Shown here: piece after piece, positions 17,302 to 26,392 of the stretch
How positions within the stretch are numbered: position 1 is the first letter of the stretch
Layout: each line of letters begins with the position of its first letter
Source: Gammaproteobacteria bacterium
Lineage (GTDB): Bacteria > Pseudomonadota > Gammaproteobacteria > Eutrophobiales > Eutrophobiaceae
Length of the DNA stretch: 64,000 bases
NCBI GenBank assembly: GCA_012103475.1
Contig: WLWS01000002.1
Coordinates: 295,234 to 359,233 of the forward strand
Direction of reading: 5' to 3'
Notes under the pieces: generated by a model
What the model saw: only the letters and a program-made list of their open reading frames with translations
Databases searched by the model: none
Told to the model about the DNA's origin: nothing
Program-made: the position numbers and the translations under genes

Positions 17302-18255
17302 ATGAGCAAAAAAAATCAACTGGAAGAATTAAAAGCCTCTGTTACTAGTACGCTAGCAGAAGTGGACACTCAGGAAATATCCGGCCTTGATTTTCGCGAC
17401 TTTCATTGCAAGGAAATAAGCCTGCCAGGTGGCCTCAGCATGCTTGATATTAATATCGACCCGGTAATTATAAAGCGACATCCGAATCATATAGCCGCGG
17501 ACGCTAATTACGATTACTTCCTGACAACATTGCTTGAAGGCAGGGCAATCATCCAGCAAGCAGAAAAGACTACTGTTATGAACCCGGGTGATCTGGCTTT
17601 GATGACCGGAGGATTGCCTTACACGATTGAATATGAATTGCCGAGTCGTCGTCTTATCGCACGGATACCCTATGAAGTATTTCAACAGAGACTGTCTGAT
17701 TGTGATGAAAAAGCAATTATGGGACATCTCCCCAATGAAGATCTGGGGCGGGTGGTCAACGATTTACTGAAATCGGTCGCATTTGAGGCCGAAAGTCTCA
17801 ATATTACCGAGCAATACACACTCACCCAGAGTTTGCTGGAGCTGACGGCAGCACTCACTCGCGCAATTATTCGCCCTGATGATCTGAAATCAGAACCCAG
17901 ACATACTGATTTACTTAATCGCATATTTACCTACATTGAAGAAAATTACATGGACAGTGATTTGACTCCTGACAAAATAGCTCAGGGCAACGGCATATCT
18001 ACCCGTTACTTACACAGTCTTTTTCGAGATTCAGGCACGACGGTATTAAAATGGGTGTGGGAACAGAGACTGAAAGCCGCCAGAAATGATTTGCTGGACC
18101 CTGCCCAGACGCAAACACGGGTCAGTGAGATCGCTTTCCGCAGAGGATTTAATGATTCTGCCCATTTCAGTCGATCATTTAAAAATCGCTTTGGTATTTC
18201 GCCCACCCAGTTACGTAATCAGGGGCCTAGACAGGCAGATTCGACTGCGGGATAG
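17302..18255 (+). CDS. AraC-family transcriptional regulator
   Basis: This 317-residue regulator has an AraC-binding-domain-like N-terminal half (about 50-190, including a cupin-like segment around PGDLALMTGGLPYTIEYEL). Its C-terminal pair of helix-turn-helix motifs covers about 210-310, with the family signature FNDSAHFSRSFKNRFGISPTQ near the end. It is divergent from coxMSL and is followed on the same strand, after 138 bp, by the F420/hydrolase gene run. The position suggests it activates one or both units in response to the substrate. The N-terminal type is shared with regulators of aromatic and xenobiotic catabolism. Confidence 0.9.
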   Translation: MSKKNQLEELKASVTSTLAEVDTQEISGLDFRDFHCKEISLPGGLSMLDINIDPVIIKRHPNHIAADANYDYFLTTLLEGRAIIQQAEKTTVMNPGDLALMTGGLPYTIEYELPSRRLIARIPYEVFQQRLSDCDEKAIMGHLPNEDLGRVVNDLLKSVAFEAESLNITEQYTLTQSLLELTAALTRAIIRPDDLKSEPRHTDLLNRIFTYIEENYMDSDLTPDKIAQGNGISTRYLHSLFRDSGTTVLKWVWEQRLKAARNDLLDPAQTQTRVSEIAFRRGFNDSAHFSRSFKNRFGISPTQLRNQGPRQADSTAG

Positions 18256-18393
18256 TTGAGCTGCACTTGCAGTCAAGAAGCAGGACGTTGAAAGGCAAGA
18301 CTCTTCTGCCCCCTTCGGCTTAATATGTTGTAAAATCACACTTGGTCTTTGGGGCTTCACAGCCCGCTAATCTTTGTAAGGAGAGAACTAAAC

Positions 18394-19488
18394 ATGAGCA
18401 CCTCAGTCAGCCCAAAAGTAGGCGTTATCTTCAAATCCTACGAACCCATGTCTTCAATGCAGAAATACGCTGCACAAACAGAAGCATCTAATATGATGGG
18501 AGGCTTCTGGATTGCTGAAGCCTATCACTGGTTTCGACAGTACGGTCTGGAGTCACGTGGTTGCTTCGCCACACTCGCCGCGGTGGCTCTGGCGACAAAG
18601 AATATTCCTGTTGGTTTAGGTATTACCTCTCCTTATATTCGCCATCCGACAGCACAAGCCTCAGAAGCGGTGGCTATAGATGAACTATCCAATGGTCGAT
18701 TCGTCATGGGCATTGGCGTTGGCAAAGTTGGTATTGAGTATCTCGAATACGATATTGACGTCATGAAGCCAGTTCATGTGCATTCTGAATCAATCGATAT
18801 CATGCGCAAGATATTCAGTGGCGAAGAATTCAGCTACAAAGGCAAGCACTATGAATCTTCAATGCCAGCCTATGACAGGGCTGCAGATGGCTTGCGCACT
18901 GACATTCCAATCTATGTCGGTGCTACCGGGCCTTTTATGCAACGTCTGAGTGGTCGTGAAAGTGATGGAATGCTGACAGCCGGCCTGACATCACCCGCAT
19001 TTCTGAAGTACGCAATCGATAACATGCATAAAGGTGCGGAAAAGGTTGGTAAGACCCTGCCAGCAGATTTTCCTGTCGGCGGCGTAATTTTGTGTGCATG
19101 CTCAAAAGACGGCGATAAAGCACGTGATGCGACCCGTAGCTATACCGGAACTTATGTAGTTAACAAGATTCGTAACATTAAAAACGACGTGATACTCGCT
19201 GGTTCAGGTTTGCCTGATTCTGCATGGGATCCATTCCGTGAAGCAATCGCGGCTGGCACTCAGGATAATGTCACCCATCTGGTCACCGATGAGATGATGC
19301 GGGCATTTACTGTCATTTCAGGTTCTCCTGATGATTGCCTGGAAATCACTCAGGAACTGGTTGACGCTGGTCTTAATCTGCCGTTACTGGAAGTGGTGGG
19401 TAAAACGGAAGCTGATAATCTGGATACCATTAAATTAATGGGTGAACATGTAGTTCCGAATCTGAAACCTCAAATTGTAGAAGGATAA
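18394..19488 (+). CDS. LLM-class (Mer-like) F420-dependent oxidoreductase
   Basis: This is a TIM-barrel luciferase-like oxidoreductase of 364 residues, closest in pattern to the F420-dependent Mer group rather than to FMN monooxygenases. Evidence is ELSNGRFVMGIGVGKVGIEYL, the FSGEEFSYKGKHYE strand, IPIYVGATGPFMQRLSGRESDGMLTAG, and a C-terminus ISGSPDDCLEI...IKLMGEHVVP as in Mer. The ATG at 18394 has AAGGAGAG nine bases upstream; an earlier in-frame start at 18349 has none. It heads the operon that contains fbiC, so F420 as cofactor is well supported by context. The substrate is unknown; a hydride transfer to or from an intermediate made by the molybdenum hydroxylase is an inference. Confidence 0.85.
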   Translation: MSTSVSPKVGVIFKSYEPMSSMQKYAAQTEASNMMGGFWIAEAYHWFRQYGLESRGCFATLAAVALATKNIPVGLGITSPYIRHPTAQASEAVAIDELSNGRFVMGIGVGKVGIEYLEYDIDVMKPVHVHSESIDIMRKIFSGEEFSYKGKHYESSMPAYDRAADGLRTDIPIYVGATGPFMQRLSGRESDGMLTAGLTSPAFLKYAIDNMHKGAEKVGKTLPADFPVGGVILCACSKDGDKARDATRSYTGTYVVNKIRNIKNDVILAGSGLPDSAWDPFREAIAAGTQDNVTHLVTDEMMRAFTVISGSPDDCLEITQELVDAGLNLPLLEVVGKTEADNLDTIKLMGEHVVPNLKPQIVEG

Positions 19489-19493
19489 GTAAT

Positions 19494-20447
19494 ATGAAGC
19501 TGGCAACATTTAATATTAAAGCGGATGGTGTACGAACCATTGGTGGCTATGTCAATGACAGTTATGTGGATTTACACGCCTTGTCCGATGGGGCCTTACC
19601 CGCTGACATGATCCTGTTTCTCGAAGCAGGTGATGCCGCCCAGTCCAAAGCCGGCGCTCTGTTGGCGGATGCTGGCAAAGCACTGGCTGACGCTGATGCA
19701 GCTTCTCTGCAGGCAAACGGAAAACGCTACGCCTACAGCGCCGATGAAATTGAACTTCTGGCACCAATCCCCCGGCCCGGTAAAATTGTTCACACATCCT
19801 GTAATTTTGATGCACATCTTGATGAATTAACTACCTGGGAAGACTCTGAGTGGCAATCTCATAACTGGAAGGATTTTCATTTTGAACATCCGACCGGGTT
19901 TCTCCAGGCCGGCTCTTCAGTCTGCCCACATAATACCGGTGTCGCCATACCGAAATTTACCAAGCAGCTCGATTTTGAAATTGAAATAGGCATTGTCATC
20001 GGGAAGGAAGCATTTGAAGTCAGTTCAGAAGATGCCATGGACTATGTTGCCGGCTATACCATTTTTAACGATCTGTCAGCACGCGATATTCAGGCCAGAG
20101 AGCATTCCAATATGGTTATTTTGATGGGGAAGAGTTTTAAAAATTCCTGCCCACTGGGCCCTTTACTTGTGACCGCAGATGAACTCTCGGATCCGCATAA
20201 TCTGGAAATGACACTGCGCCTAAATGGTGAAGCCCGTCAGGAAAGTAATACATCGCAGATGCACTACAAGACAAAAGAACTGGTTTCCTGGTGGTCGTTA
20301 ATGGGCCTTAATCCCGGCGATGTCATTACCAGTGGCAGCCCTCCTGGCGTGATTGCAGGTATGAAAAATCCGGAATGGTTGAAACCGGGTGATGTAGTTG
20401 AGGCAACAGTTGCCGAGCTGGGTGTTCTGACAACAAACGTGATTTGA
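19494..20447 (+). CDS. Fumarylacetoacetate hydrolase (FAH) family protein
   Basis: FAH-family enzymes hydrolyse, decarboxylate or isomerise 2,4-dioxo or 2-hydroxy-dienoate acids with a divalent metal. The 317 residues show the N-terminal FAH extension and then the core from about residue 85: IVHTSCNFDAHLDEL, FEIEIGIVIGKEAF with the ExE metal ligands, YTIFNDLSARDIQ, and the C-terminal SGSPPGVIAGM. It starts 5 bp after the LLM gene with its own AAGGAT site, so the two are one operon. A role in cleaving or isomerising a ring-opened intermediate is likely; the exact reaction cannot be read. Confidence 0.9.
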   Translation: MKLATFNIKADGVRTIGGYVNDSYVDLHALSDGALPADMILFLEAGDAAQSKAGALLADAGKALADADAASLQANGKRYAYSADEIELLAPIPRPGKIVHTSCNFDAHLDELTTWEDSEWQSHNWKDFHFEHPTGFLQAGSSVCPHNTGVAIPKFTKQLDFEIEIGIVIGKEAFEVSSEDAMDYVAGYTIFNDLSARDIQAREHSNMVILMGKSFKNSCPLGPLLVTADELSDPHNLEMTLRLNGEARQESNTSQMHYKTKELVSWWSLMGLNPGDVITSGSPPGVIAGMKNPEWLKPGDVVEATVAELGVLTTNVI

Positions 20448-20469
20448 ACGAGACGAGTGGAGTAAAAAG

Positions 20470-21744
20470 ATGTCGAATAATTTAAACATGGATCTGGTCG
20501 CTAAAGCAGTCGATCAAATTGATCGTGACAGATTAGTAAAACTGGTTATGGATCTAGTGGATATCCCCAGTCCGACAGGATTTGAAGGCGAAGTCGCACG
20601 TGCAGTACACGACGTACAAAAAGAGGCGAACTTTGACTCTGTTTTGCAACCGATTGGTGACGACCGTTATAACGCAGTCGGACGCTGGCAGGGGCAGGGT
20701 GGTGGTAAATCACTAATGTTTAACGGACACCTCGACACTTCATTCGGCCCGGAGCAGGCACACCGGGGTATCGGTTACGAATGTAAGGGTACACTCATTG
20801 ACGATGAGTGGATTTACGGCATGGGATCTTTCAATATGAAGAGCGCCATGGGCACTTATATTGTTGCCTGTGAAGCGATTCAGAAAGCCGGAATAAAGTT
20901 GGGCGGTGATGTCGTTATCGCTGGCGTGGCCGGGGAAATTGAAAAGGCGCCGGTCAACGATCATGAAGGACCACAATATCAGGGCTACGGTGTAGGTACC
21001 AAATATGCGATAACCCATGGTGCCATAGCTGATTATTGTATTCTTGGTGAACCGACTAATCTGATGTTGATTCCGCGTCATTGTGGCAGCTGCTGGGTCA
21101 AGATTACGGTACCTGGACATCTCATTCATACTGCCTGGTCTGAGGTCGACAAAAACGCTATTAACAAGTCGCGTAAAGTGCTTGATGCGATTCACGAGTG
21201 GATACCTGACTATTGCGCACGCAATACCATGGATGACGGTTTTCAGCCGCGGGTGAATGTCTCCGCTATTGAAGGCGGCTGGTCGTGGCGTGGTGCCAGA
21301 ACTCCTGATAACTGTGTTATCTACATGGATGTCAGGACCTTGCCAGATAAATTTCCTCTCGAAGCTTACAATGAAGTAAGAGATCTGGTTGAGCGGACAG
21401 TTTCAGCAAATGTTGAGTTACAGGGCACCAAGGTTGAAACGTTTATGACGACTCCGGGTACATCAATACCGGAAGACCATGAATTGATCACCACTATTCA
21501 GGCAGCACATGAGCAACAATTAGGTTCAAAACCTGAAATGGGAACTGAGGTCTGGATGTCCGATGCCGCGCACATGAATCGTTATGGTATTCCGACAGTC
21601 AACTACGGTTCTGCTGGTCGAATTCGATCAGGCGGTGGTGGTTTCTCAACCCACCAGGGAGAAGCTGCGCACATTGGAGATATGCTCGATATCATTAAAG
21701 TTTATATTCAGGTAATGATGACAGTTTGCGGAACAGTAGAATGA
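20470..21744 (+). CDS. M20-family amidohydrolase/deacylase, atypical metal site
   Basis: This 424-residue protein has the ArgE/DapE/M20 fold, whose members hydrolyse N-acyl, N-carbamoyl or peptide C-N bonds. GHLDTS gives His87 and Asp89, followed by LGEPTNL and a C-terminal STHQGEAAH. The usual bridging Asp in GxxDMK is Asn122 (SFNMKS). The usual DEE acid pair is GEIE (Glu156-Ile157-Glu158). The site may therefore bind one metal or use a changed mechanism. A TGGAG site precedes the ATG. It lies 22 bp after the FAH gene and 27 bp before fbiC. Attack on an amide or carbamoyl group of a pathway intermediate is an inference. Confidence 0.82.
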   Translation: MSNNLNMDLVAKAVDQIDRDRLVKLVMDLVDIPSPTGFEGEVARAVHDVQKEANFDSVLQPIGDDRYNAVGRWQGQGGGKSLMFNGHLDTSFGPEQAHRGIGYECKGTLIDDEWIYGMGSFNMKSAMGTYIVACEAIQKAGIKLGGDVVIAGVAGEIEKAPVNDHEGPQYQGYGVGTKYAITHGAIADYCILGEPTNLMLIPRHCGSCWVKITVPGHLIHTAWSEVDKNAINKSRKVLDAIHEWIPDYCARNTMDDGFQPRVNVSAIEGGWSWRGARTPDNCVIYMDVRTLPDKFPLEAYNEVRDLVERTVSANVELQGTKVETFMTTPGTSIPEDHELITTIQAAHEQQLGSKPEMGTEVWMSDAAHMNRYGIPTVNYGSAGRIRSGGGGFSTHQGEAAHIGDMLDIIKVYIQVMMTVCGTVE

Positions 21745-21771
21745 GTTGAGTGTTGACTTAAAGACTCCTAG

Positions 21772-24156
21772 ATGAAACATTCCAGCGTTTTCGACAAGGC
21801 TCTGAATGGTCAGCTTATAAGTGATGCTGAGGCATTGTCACTTGCAGACTGCGTCGATCTGAAGTCTCTTATCAGTACTTCTGCTGCTATCAGGGATCAG
21901 ACCTACCCGGATATCATCACTTATTCGCCGAAAGTTTTTATTCCTCTTACACAACTGTGTCGTGATGTTTGCCATTACTGTACTTTTGCGCAGGCGCCGA
22001 AAAAAAATCAAAAAGCGTATCTAAATCCAGAGCAGGTTCTCGCAATTGCTAAAGCGGGTCACGAAGCCGGATGTCATGAAGCCCTATTTACTTTGGGTGA
22101 TAAACCAGAATTGCGTTATAAAGTTGCTCGTGAAGATCTAAAAGCGCTTGGTCACGAGAGCACTGTTTCCTATCTACACGAAATGGCGGAGTTGGTATTA
22201 AAAGAGACAGGACTTTTGCCTCATGTAAACCCCGGCGTTTTAGATGAAAATGAGTTGCGGCTATTGAGGGAGGTTTCCGTGTCGCAGGGCATAATGCTTG
22301 AAAGTGTCTCAAAACGTCTGACTGAGAAAGGTGGCGTTCATTATGGTTCACCAGACAAAGATCCATCATTGAGACTGGCCAGCATTACCGCTGCGGCAAA
22401 AGCCAGAGTCCCTTTTACCAGCGGTATTCTTATTGGAATAGGGGAGACCCGGGAAGAGCGTATCCGCTCTTTATTGGCATTGCGCGAGTTAAACCGGGAA
22501 TGTGGTCACATTCAGGAAATTATCGTGCAAAACTTCCGTCGTAAACCCGACACCAAAATGCATTCAGCTGCAGAACCTTCTTTGAATGATCACCTATGGA
22601 GTATTGCAGTAACGAGGATAATTTTTGGTAATGACATGCATATTCAGGCACCGCCGAATCTTAACCCTGACGCCATGCCACAACTGGTACAGGCCGGCAT
22701 TGACGACTGGGGTGGCGTCTCACCGGTCACGCTTGATCATGTTAATCCCGAAGCTCGCTGGCCGACTCTGGACAAACTGGCCAGTGCGACAGAGACAAGT
22801 GGTAAACAATTAGCAGCCAGATTGCCGATTTATCCTAACTATTTAAGTGGCGCTGATATCTGGCTTGATGAAGCTTTACGCACGCCGGCATTGCGGCGGG
22901 TAGATGCGGAGGGTTACGCCCGTACCGATAGCTGGACACCTGGATCGGGTGATGCGCTGCCGCAGATACGCACCTCGCGATCTTCTATCAATATTAAAAG
23001 TGATATGGGACGCTGTGTTGACAAGGCACTAGGCGGCAGGCGATTGGAAGAACAGGAAGTGGCTCGTTTATTTTCCGCCCGCGGAAGCTGGTTTAAAGAC
23101 GTTTGTCAGGCAGCAGATCGGTTGCGTGCTGAGGTAAATGGCGATGTTGTCAGTTATGTGATTAACAGAAATATTAACTATACCAATATCTGTTACTTCG
23201 GTTGTGGTTTCTGCGCATTCTCGAAGGGCAGGGTAGCTGAAAATCTGCGTGAGCGGGGCTACAATATTTCTCACGAGGAAATTCAAAAGCGCACACGTGA
23301 AGCCTGGGAAAAAGGAGCGACCGAAGTATGCCTGCAAGGCGGAATACATCCTGACTATACCGGTGAGACTTATTTGGGCATTGCCCGTGCAATAAAAGAA
23401 GAGCAGCCGAATATTCATATTCACGCTTTTTCGCCCCTGGAAATTACCCACGGTGCCGAAACACTTGGTTTGTCATTGCGGGACTATTTGCGCAAATTGA
23501 AAGACGCTGGTCTTAGGAGCCTGCCTGGCACAGCGGCTGAAATTCTGGACGACGAAATCAGGCAGATTATTTGTGCCGATAAGTTGAATACCGAGCAGTG
23601 GCTGGAAGTCATGCGGGCGGCACATGATGTCGGCATTCGTTCCACTTCCACCATCATGTTTGGACATGTTGAATCTCCACTAAACTGGGCCAGGCATTTG
23701 CTCAGAATTCGAGATCTGCAGGAGGAAACGGGCGGCTTTACTGAATTTGTTCCCTTGCCCTTTGTGCATATGGAAGCTCCTTTGTATCGAAAAGGACGCA
23801 CGCGAATCGGACCAACCTGGCGGGAGACCTTGCTGATGCATGCTGTTTCCCGTCTCACACTTTATCCTCATGTGAATAATATCCAGGCATCCTGGGTTAA
23901 AATGGGTGAAGAAGGAGTGAAAGCAGCATTAGTTTCAGGTGCAAATGATATGGGTGGCAGTTTAATGAATGAAAGTATCAGCCGAGCTGCTGGTGCCAGT
24001 CACGGACAGGAATTTGAAGCCAGTGACATGGAGGTTCTGATACGCTCAATAAATCGCTTTCCGGCTCAGCGTACCACTCTGTATGGACTGCCGAAATGTG
24101 AATCAGGATATTCAATAGACCTGGTTGGGGACGAACGCCTGCTTAACTACGCCTGA
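21772..24156 (+). CDS. fbiC: FO synthase, CofG-CofH fusion (FbiC)
   Basis: FbiC makes FO (7,8-didemethyl-8-hydroxy-5-deazariboflavin), the redox-active core of F420, from tyrosine and the ribityl-diaminouracil intermediate of flavin synthesis. It does so with two radical-SAM domains. The 794 residues carry both CX3CX2C motifs: Cys63, Cys67 and Cys70 in the CofG half, and Cys474, Cys478 and Cys481 in the CofH half. The length fits the fused actinobacterial-type enzyme. It is about 19 kb from cofCD and sits inside a catabolic gene run, 27 bp after the amidohydrolase and 8 bp before the PuuE-like gene. F420 supply may therefore be co-induced with the pathway. Confidence 0.96.
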   Translation: MKHSSVFDKALNGQLISDAEALSLADCVDLKSLISTSAAIRDQTYPDIITYSPKVFIPLTQLCRDVCHYCTFAQAPKKNQKAYLNPEQVLAIAKAGHEAGCHEALFTLGDKPELRYKVAREDLKALGHESTVSYLHEMAELVLKETGLLPHVNPGVLDENELRLLREVSVSQGIMLESVSKRLTEKGGVHYGSPDKDPSLRLASITAAAKARVPFTSGILIGIGETREERIRSLLALRELNRECGHIQEIIVQNFRRKPDTKMHSAAEPSLNDHLWSIAVTRIIFGNDMHIQAPPNLNPDAMPQLVQAGIDDWGGVSPVTLDHVNPEARWPTLDKLASATETSGKQLAARLPIYPNYLSGADIWLDEALRTPALRRVDAEGYARTDSWTPGSGDALPQIRTSRSSINIKSDMGRCVDKALGGRRLEEQEVARLFSARGSWFKDVCQAADRLRAEVNGDVVSYVINRNINYTNICYFGCGFCAFSKGRVAENLRERGYNISHEEIQKRTREAWEKGATEVCLQGGIHPDYTGETYLGIARAIKEEQPNIHIHAFSPLEITHGAETLGLSLRDYLRKLKDAGLRSLPGTAAEILDDEIRQIICADKLNTEQWLEVMRAAHDVGIRSTSTIMFGHVESPLNWARHLLRIRDLQEETGGFTEFVPLPFVHMEAPLYRKGRTRIGPTWRETLLMHAVSRLTLYPHVNNIQASWVKMGEEGVKAALVSGANDMGGSLMNESISRAAGASHGQEFEASDMEVLIRSINRFPAQRTTLYGLPKCESGYSIDLVGDERLLNYA

Positions 24157-24164
24157 GAACTATT

Positions 24165-25037
24165 ATGAAATTACCTCACCAACGTTTCGAATTTTCAGCT
24201 TTGCCCGATCGGGAGCCTCTGGTATTGCCGAATGGAGCACGTACTGCGGTCTACATCATGGTCAATATTGAGGAGTGGGATATCGAAAAACCCATTGCCA
24301 GAGAATATGTGCCTTCACCTGCAGGGGTGAAAACCGTACCTAATATTCCTAACTGGGCCTGGCATGAATACGGAATGCGTGTCGGTATCTGGCGAATCAT
24401 TGATGCTCTTGAAGAACGCAAAATTAAGGCCAGTGCCTCTATCAATGCGCGAGTCTGTGAAGGACATGGTGAACCGGTTGCACGTGCCATTCGCGACATT
24501 GGCTGGGATTTTATGGGGCATGGTTACGCGCAGGCAGCAATGCATGTTGTTGAGGACCAGGTCAGCGTCATTCAGAAATCATTTGAAGTTTTAAAAGAGT
24601 ATACGGGTAAAGCGCCGCTTGGCTGGCTCGGCCCGGGCTTACATGAAACTCTGGATACACTGGATTACCTGTCAGAGGCCGGTTTCAAGTATGTCTGTGA
24701 CTGGCCGATGGATGAGCATCCCTTTGAAATGAAGACAACCGCGGGTTCAATCACCGCCATGCCTTATTCTTTTGAATTAAGCGATTTACCGATGATGGTG
24801 GTGCATGCTTATGAGTCGGAGACCTGGTTACAGCGGACAATTGATCAGTTTGATCGCCTCTATGAGGAAAGCGCTACATCTCCAAGAATAATGTCGATGG
24901 GGGTTCATCCCTATATAATGGGCGTTCCGCATAGAATTAAGTACTTCGAGGCGGCTATCGATCATATGATGAAGAAAACAGATGTCTGGATTACAAGTGC
25001 CGACGACATCTACAAGTGGTATAAGAACGAGCTATAG
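24165..25037 (+). CDS. PuuE-like polysaccharide deacetylase-family hydrolase
   Basis: This 290-residue NodB/polysaccharide-deacetylase-fold protein is of the PuuE type, a group that includes metal-independent allantoinases and other cyclic-amide hydrolases. The N-terminal pattern RTAVYIMVNIEEWDI replaces the DD metal motif of true deacetylases. GWDFMGHGYAQA and GWLGPGLHET follow, and SMGVHPYIMG lies near the end. It starts 8 bp after fbiC. A role in opening a cyclic amide/ureide or removing an N-acyl group is plausible from the family but not shown. Confidence 0.85.
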   Translation: MKLPHQRFEFSALPDREPLVLPNGARTAVYIMVNIEEWDIEKPIAREYVPSPAGVKTVPNIPNWAWHEYGMRVGIWRIIDALEERKIKASASINARVCEGHGEPVARAIRDIGWDFMGHGYAQAAMHVVEDQVSVIQKSFEVLKEYTGKAPLGWLGPGLHETLDTLDYLSEAGFKYVCDWPMDEHPFEMKTTAGSITAMPYSFELSDLPMMVVHAYESETWLQRTIDQFDRLYEESATSPRIMSMGVHPYIMGVPHRIKYFEAAIDHMMKKTDVWITSADDIYKWYKNEL

Positions 25038-25044
25038 TCTGCAA

Positions 25045-25078
25045 CTGGCATTGTCAGTCAAGTGCCAGCTCTCTGGCA
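25045..25078 (+). promoter_or_regulatory. Alternative hairpins between the PuuE-like and LeuA-like genes
   Basis: Three blocks occur in a row: CTGGCA (25045-25050), TGCCAG (25063-25068) and CTGGCA (25073-25078). The middle block can pair with the first (8-bp stem including one G-T pair) or with the third (6-bp stem, 4-base loop), but not both. This is an attenuator-like layout in the 124-bp gap, but there is no run of T after the second hairpin, so function is uncertain. Confidence 0.3.
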
Positions 25079-25161
25079 GTCAAGACAAAAAACAGCTTTT
25101 TGGCTATCATTTTTAACATAATTAATGGTGATTATTCACCCAAATTCGAGAGTATTCAATT

Positions 25162-26358
25162 ATGAGCAGCAACACCCTGGAAGATAAAGTCTGGACCGCC
25201 GAGATCAATCAGCACGAGAGCATTCAATCTCCTTTTGATCGTTCAAAAACAGTTCGTTTTTACGACACCACACTACGCGACGGTGAGCAATCGGTTGGCG
25301 TTTGTTTTGATCCTGAAGAAAAATTCAATATTGCCTGTAAACTCGCTGAACTTGGTATAGGCCGGATAGAATCGGGTTTTCCGCGTGTATCTGAGGATGA
25401 CACCAAAGCTGTTGAGCGTATTCTGGCGGCGGGTCTCTCATCTGAAATCTGGGGCTTTGCCCGTTGTGTGATCGCAGACATTGATGCCCATATCGAACTG
25501 GGAACCGAATATCTGCTAATTGAAATATCCACCAGCGATCTGAAAATGGAAGCTTACGGTTTTAGCCGTGAAAAGGTGCTTGAGCGTGTGGTTAATGCCG
25601 TCAAACATGCGAAAGGTAATGGCATCAAGAAAGTTAACTTTTTTGCTGTTGATAGTACCCGTAGCGATCTGGATTTTCTCAAGTCCGTGTACGAGGCTGC
25701 ACTGGAAGCTGGTGCTGACGAAATATCAGTGGTTGACACTATCGGTGCCTGTGCACCGGAAGCTGTTGAGTGGCTCATTCGTGAAGTAAAAAGCTGGGTG
25801 GGTAGTGACATTCCCGTTCACTGGCACGGACACAATGATTTCGGTCTGGCCTGTGCTTCAGCTGTCGCCGCCGTACGGGGTGGCGCTGACTGGATTCAAG
25901 GTACCATCAATGGCATGGGTGAAAGAGCTGGTAATGCTGATATTTGTGAAGTGGCTCTGGCACTGAAATGCCTTTACAACGTGCCGGTTGAACTCGACCT
26001 CACTCATGCACGGGAAGTATCCAGGCTTGTACAGGAAGCGGGTGGTTATAAAGTCGATGGTTGGAAACCTGTGGTCGGTGAGTATCTATACACTCGCGAA
26101 AGCGGTGCGGTGGCGAACCAGTTTCACATACCTGCAGCAATCGAACCCTATTCATCAGATATTGTTGCAGCAGAACGTAGAATAGTGCTCGGTAAGAAGA
26201 GTGGTTTATCAAATGTCGATTTGAAAGGCAAAGAGTTGGGACTGGATATCCCGGAAGATAAGCGAGGTGCGGTACTGCAGGAAGTAAAAGATATTTCAGT
26301 CAAACATAGTCGACTTGTTACTGATGATGAATTTCGTGAAATAGTAGCTGCTCTTTAA
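25162..26358 (+). CDS. HMG-CoA lyase/isopropylmalate synthase-family enzyme
   Basis: This 398-residue TIM-barrel DRE-metallolyase family member makes or breaks a C-C bond in a 2-oxoacid/acyl-CoA reaction. The DTTLRDGEQ motif is at 35-43, the metal-binding HxH is His222/His224 in HWHGHND, and NGMGERAGNADICEVA is the LeuA/homocitrate-synthase-type signature. It lacks the LeuA regulatory C-terminal domain, so it resembles homocitrate or citramalate synthases or lyases. It is in the catabolic operon and not near leucine or lysine genes. A retro-Claisen or aldol-type cleavage of a pathway product is an inference. Confidence 0.87.
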   Translation: MSSNTLEDKVWTAEINQHESIQSPFDRSKTVRFYDTTLRDGEQSVGVCFDPEEKFNIACKLAELGIGRIESGFPRVSEDDTKAVERILAAGLSSEIWGFARCVIADIDAHIELGTEYLLIEISTSDLKMEAYGFSREKVLERVVNAVKHAKGNGIKKVNFFAVDSTRSDLDFLKSVYEAALEAGADEISVVDTIGACAPEAVEWLIREVKSWVGSDIPVHWHGHNDFGLACASAVAAVRGGADWIQGTINGMGERAGNADICEVALALKCLYNVPVELDLTHAREVSRLVQEAGGYKVDGWKPVVGEYLYTRESGAVANQFHIPAAIEPYSSDIVAAERRIVLGKKSGLSNVDLKGKELGLDIPEDKRGAVLQEVKDISVKHSRLVTDDEFREIVAAL

Positions 26359-26392
26359 TTCGCTTTATAAAACCTGATAATCGTAAATTCTA

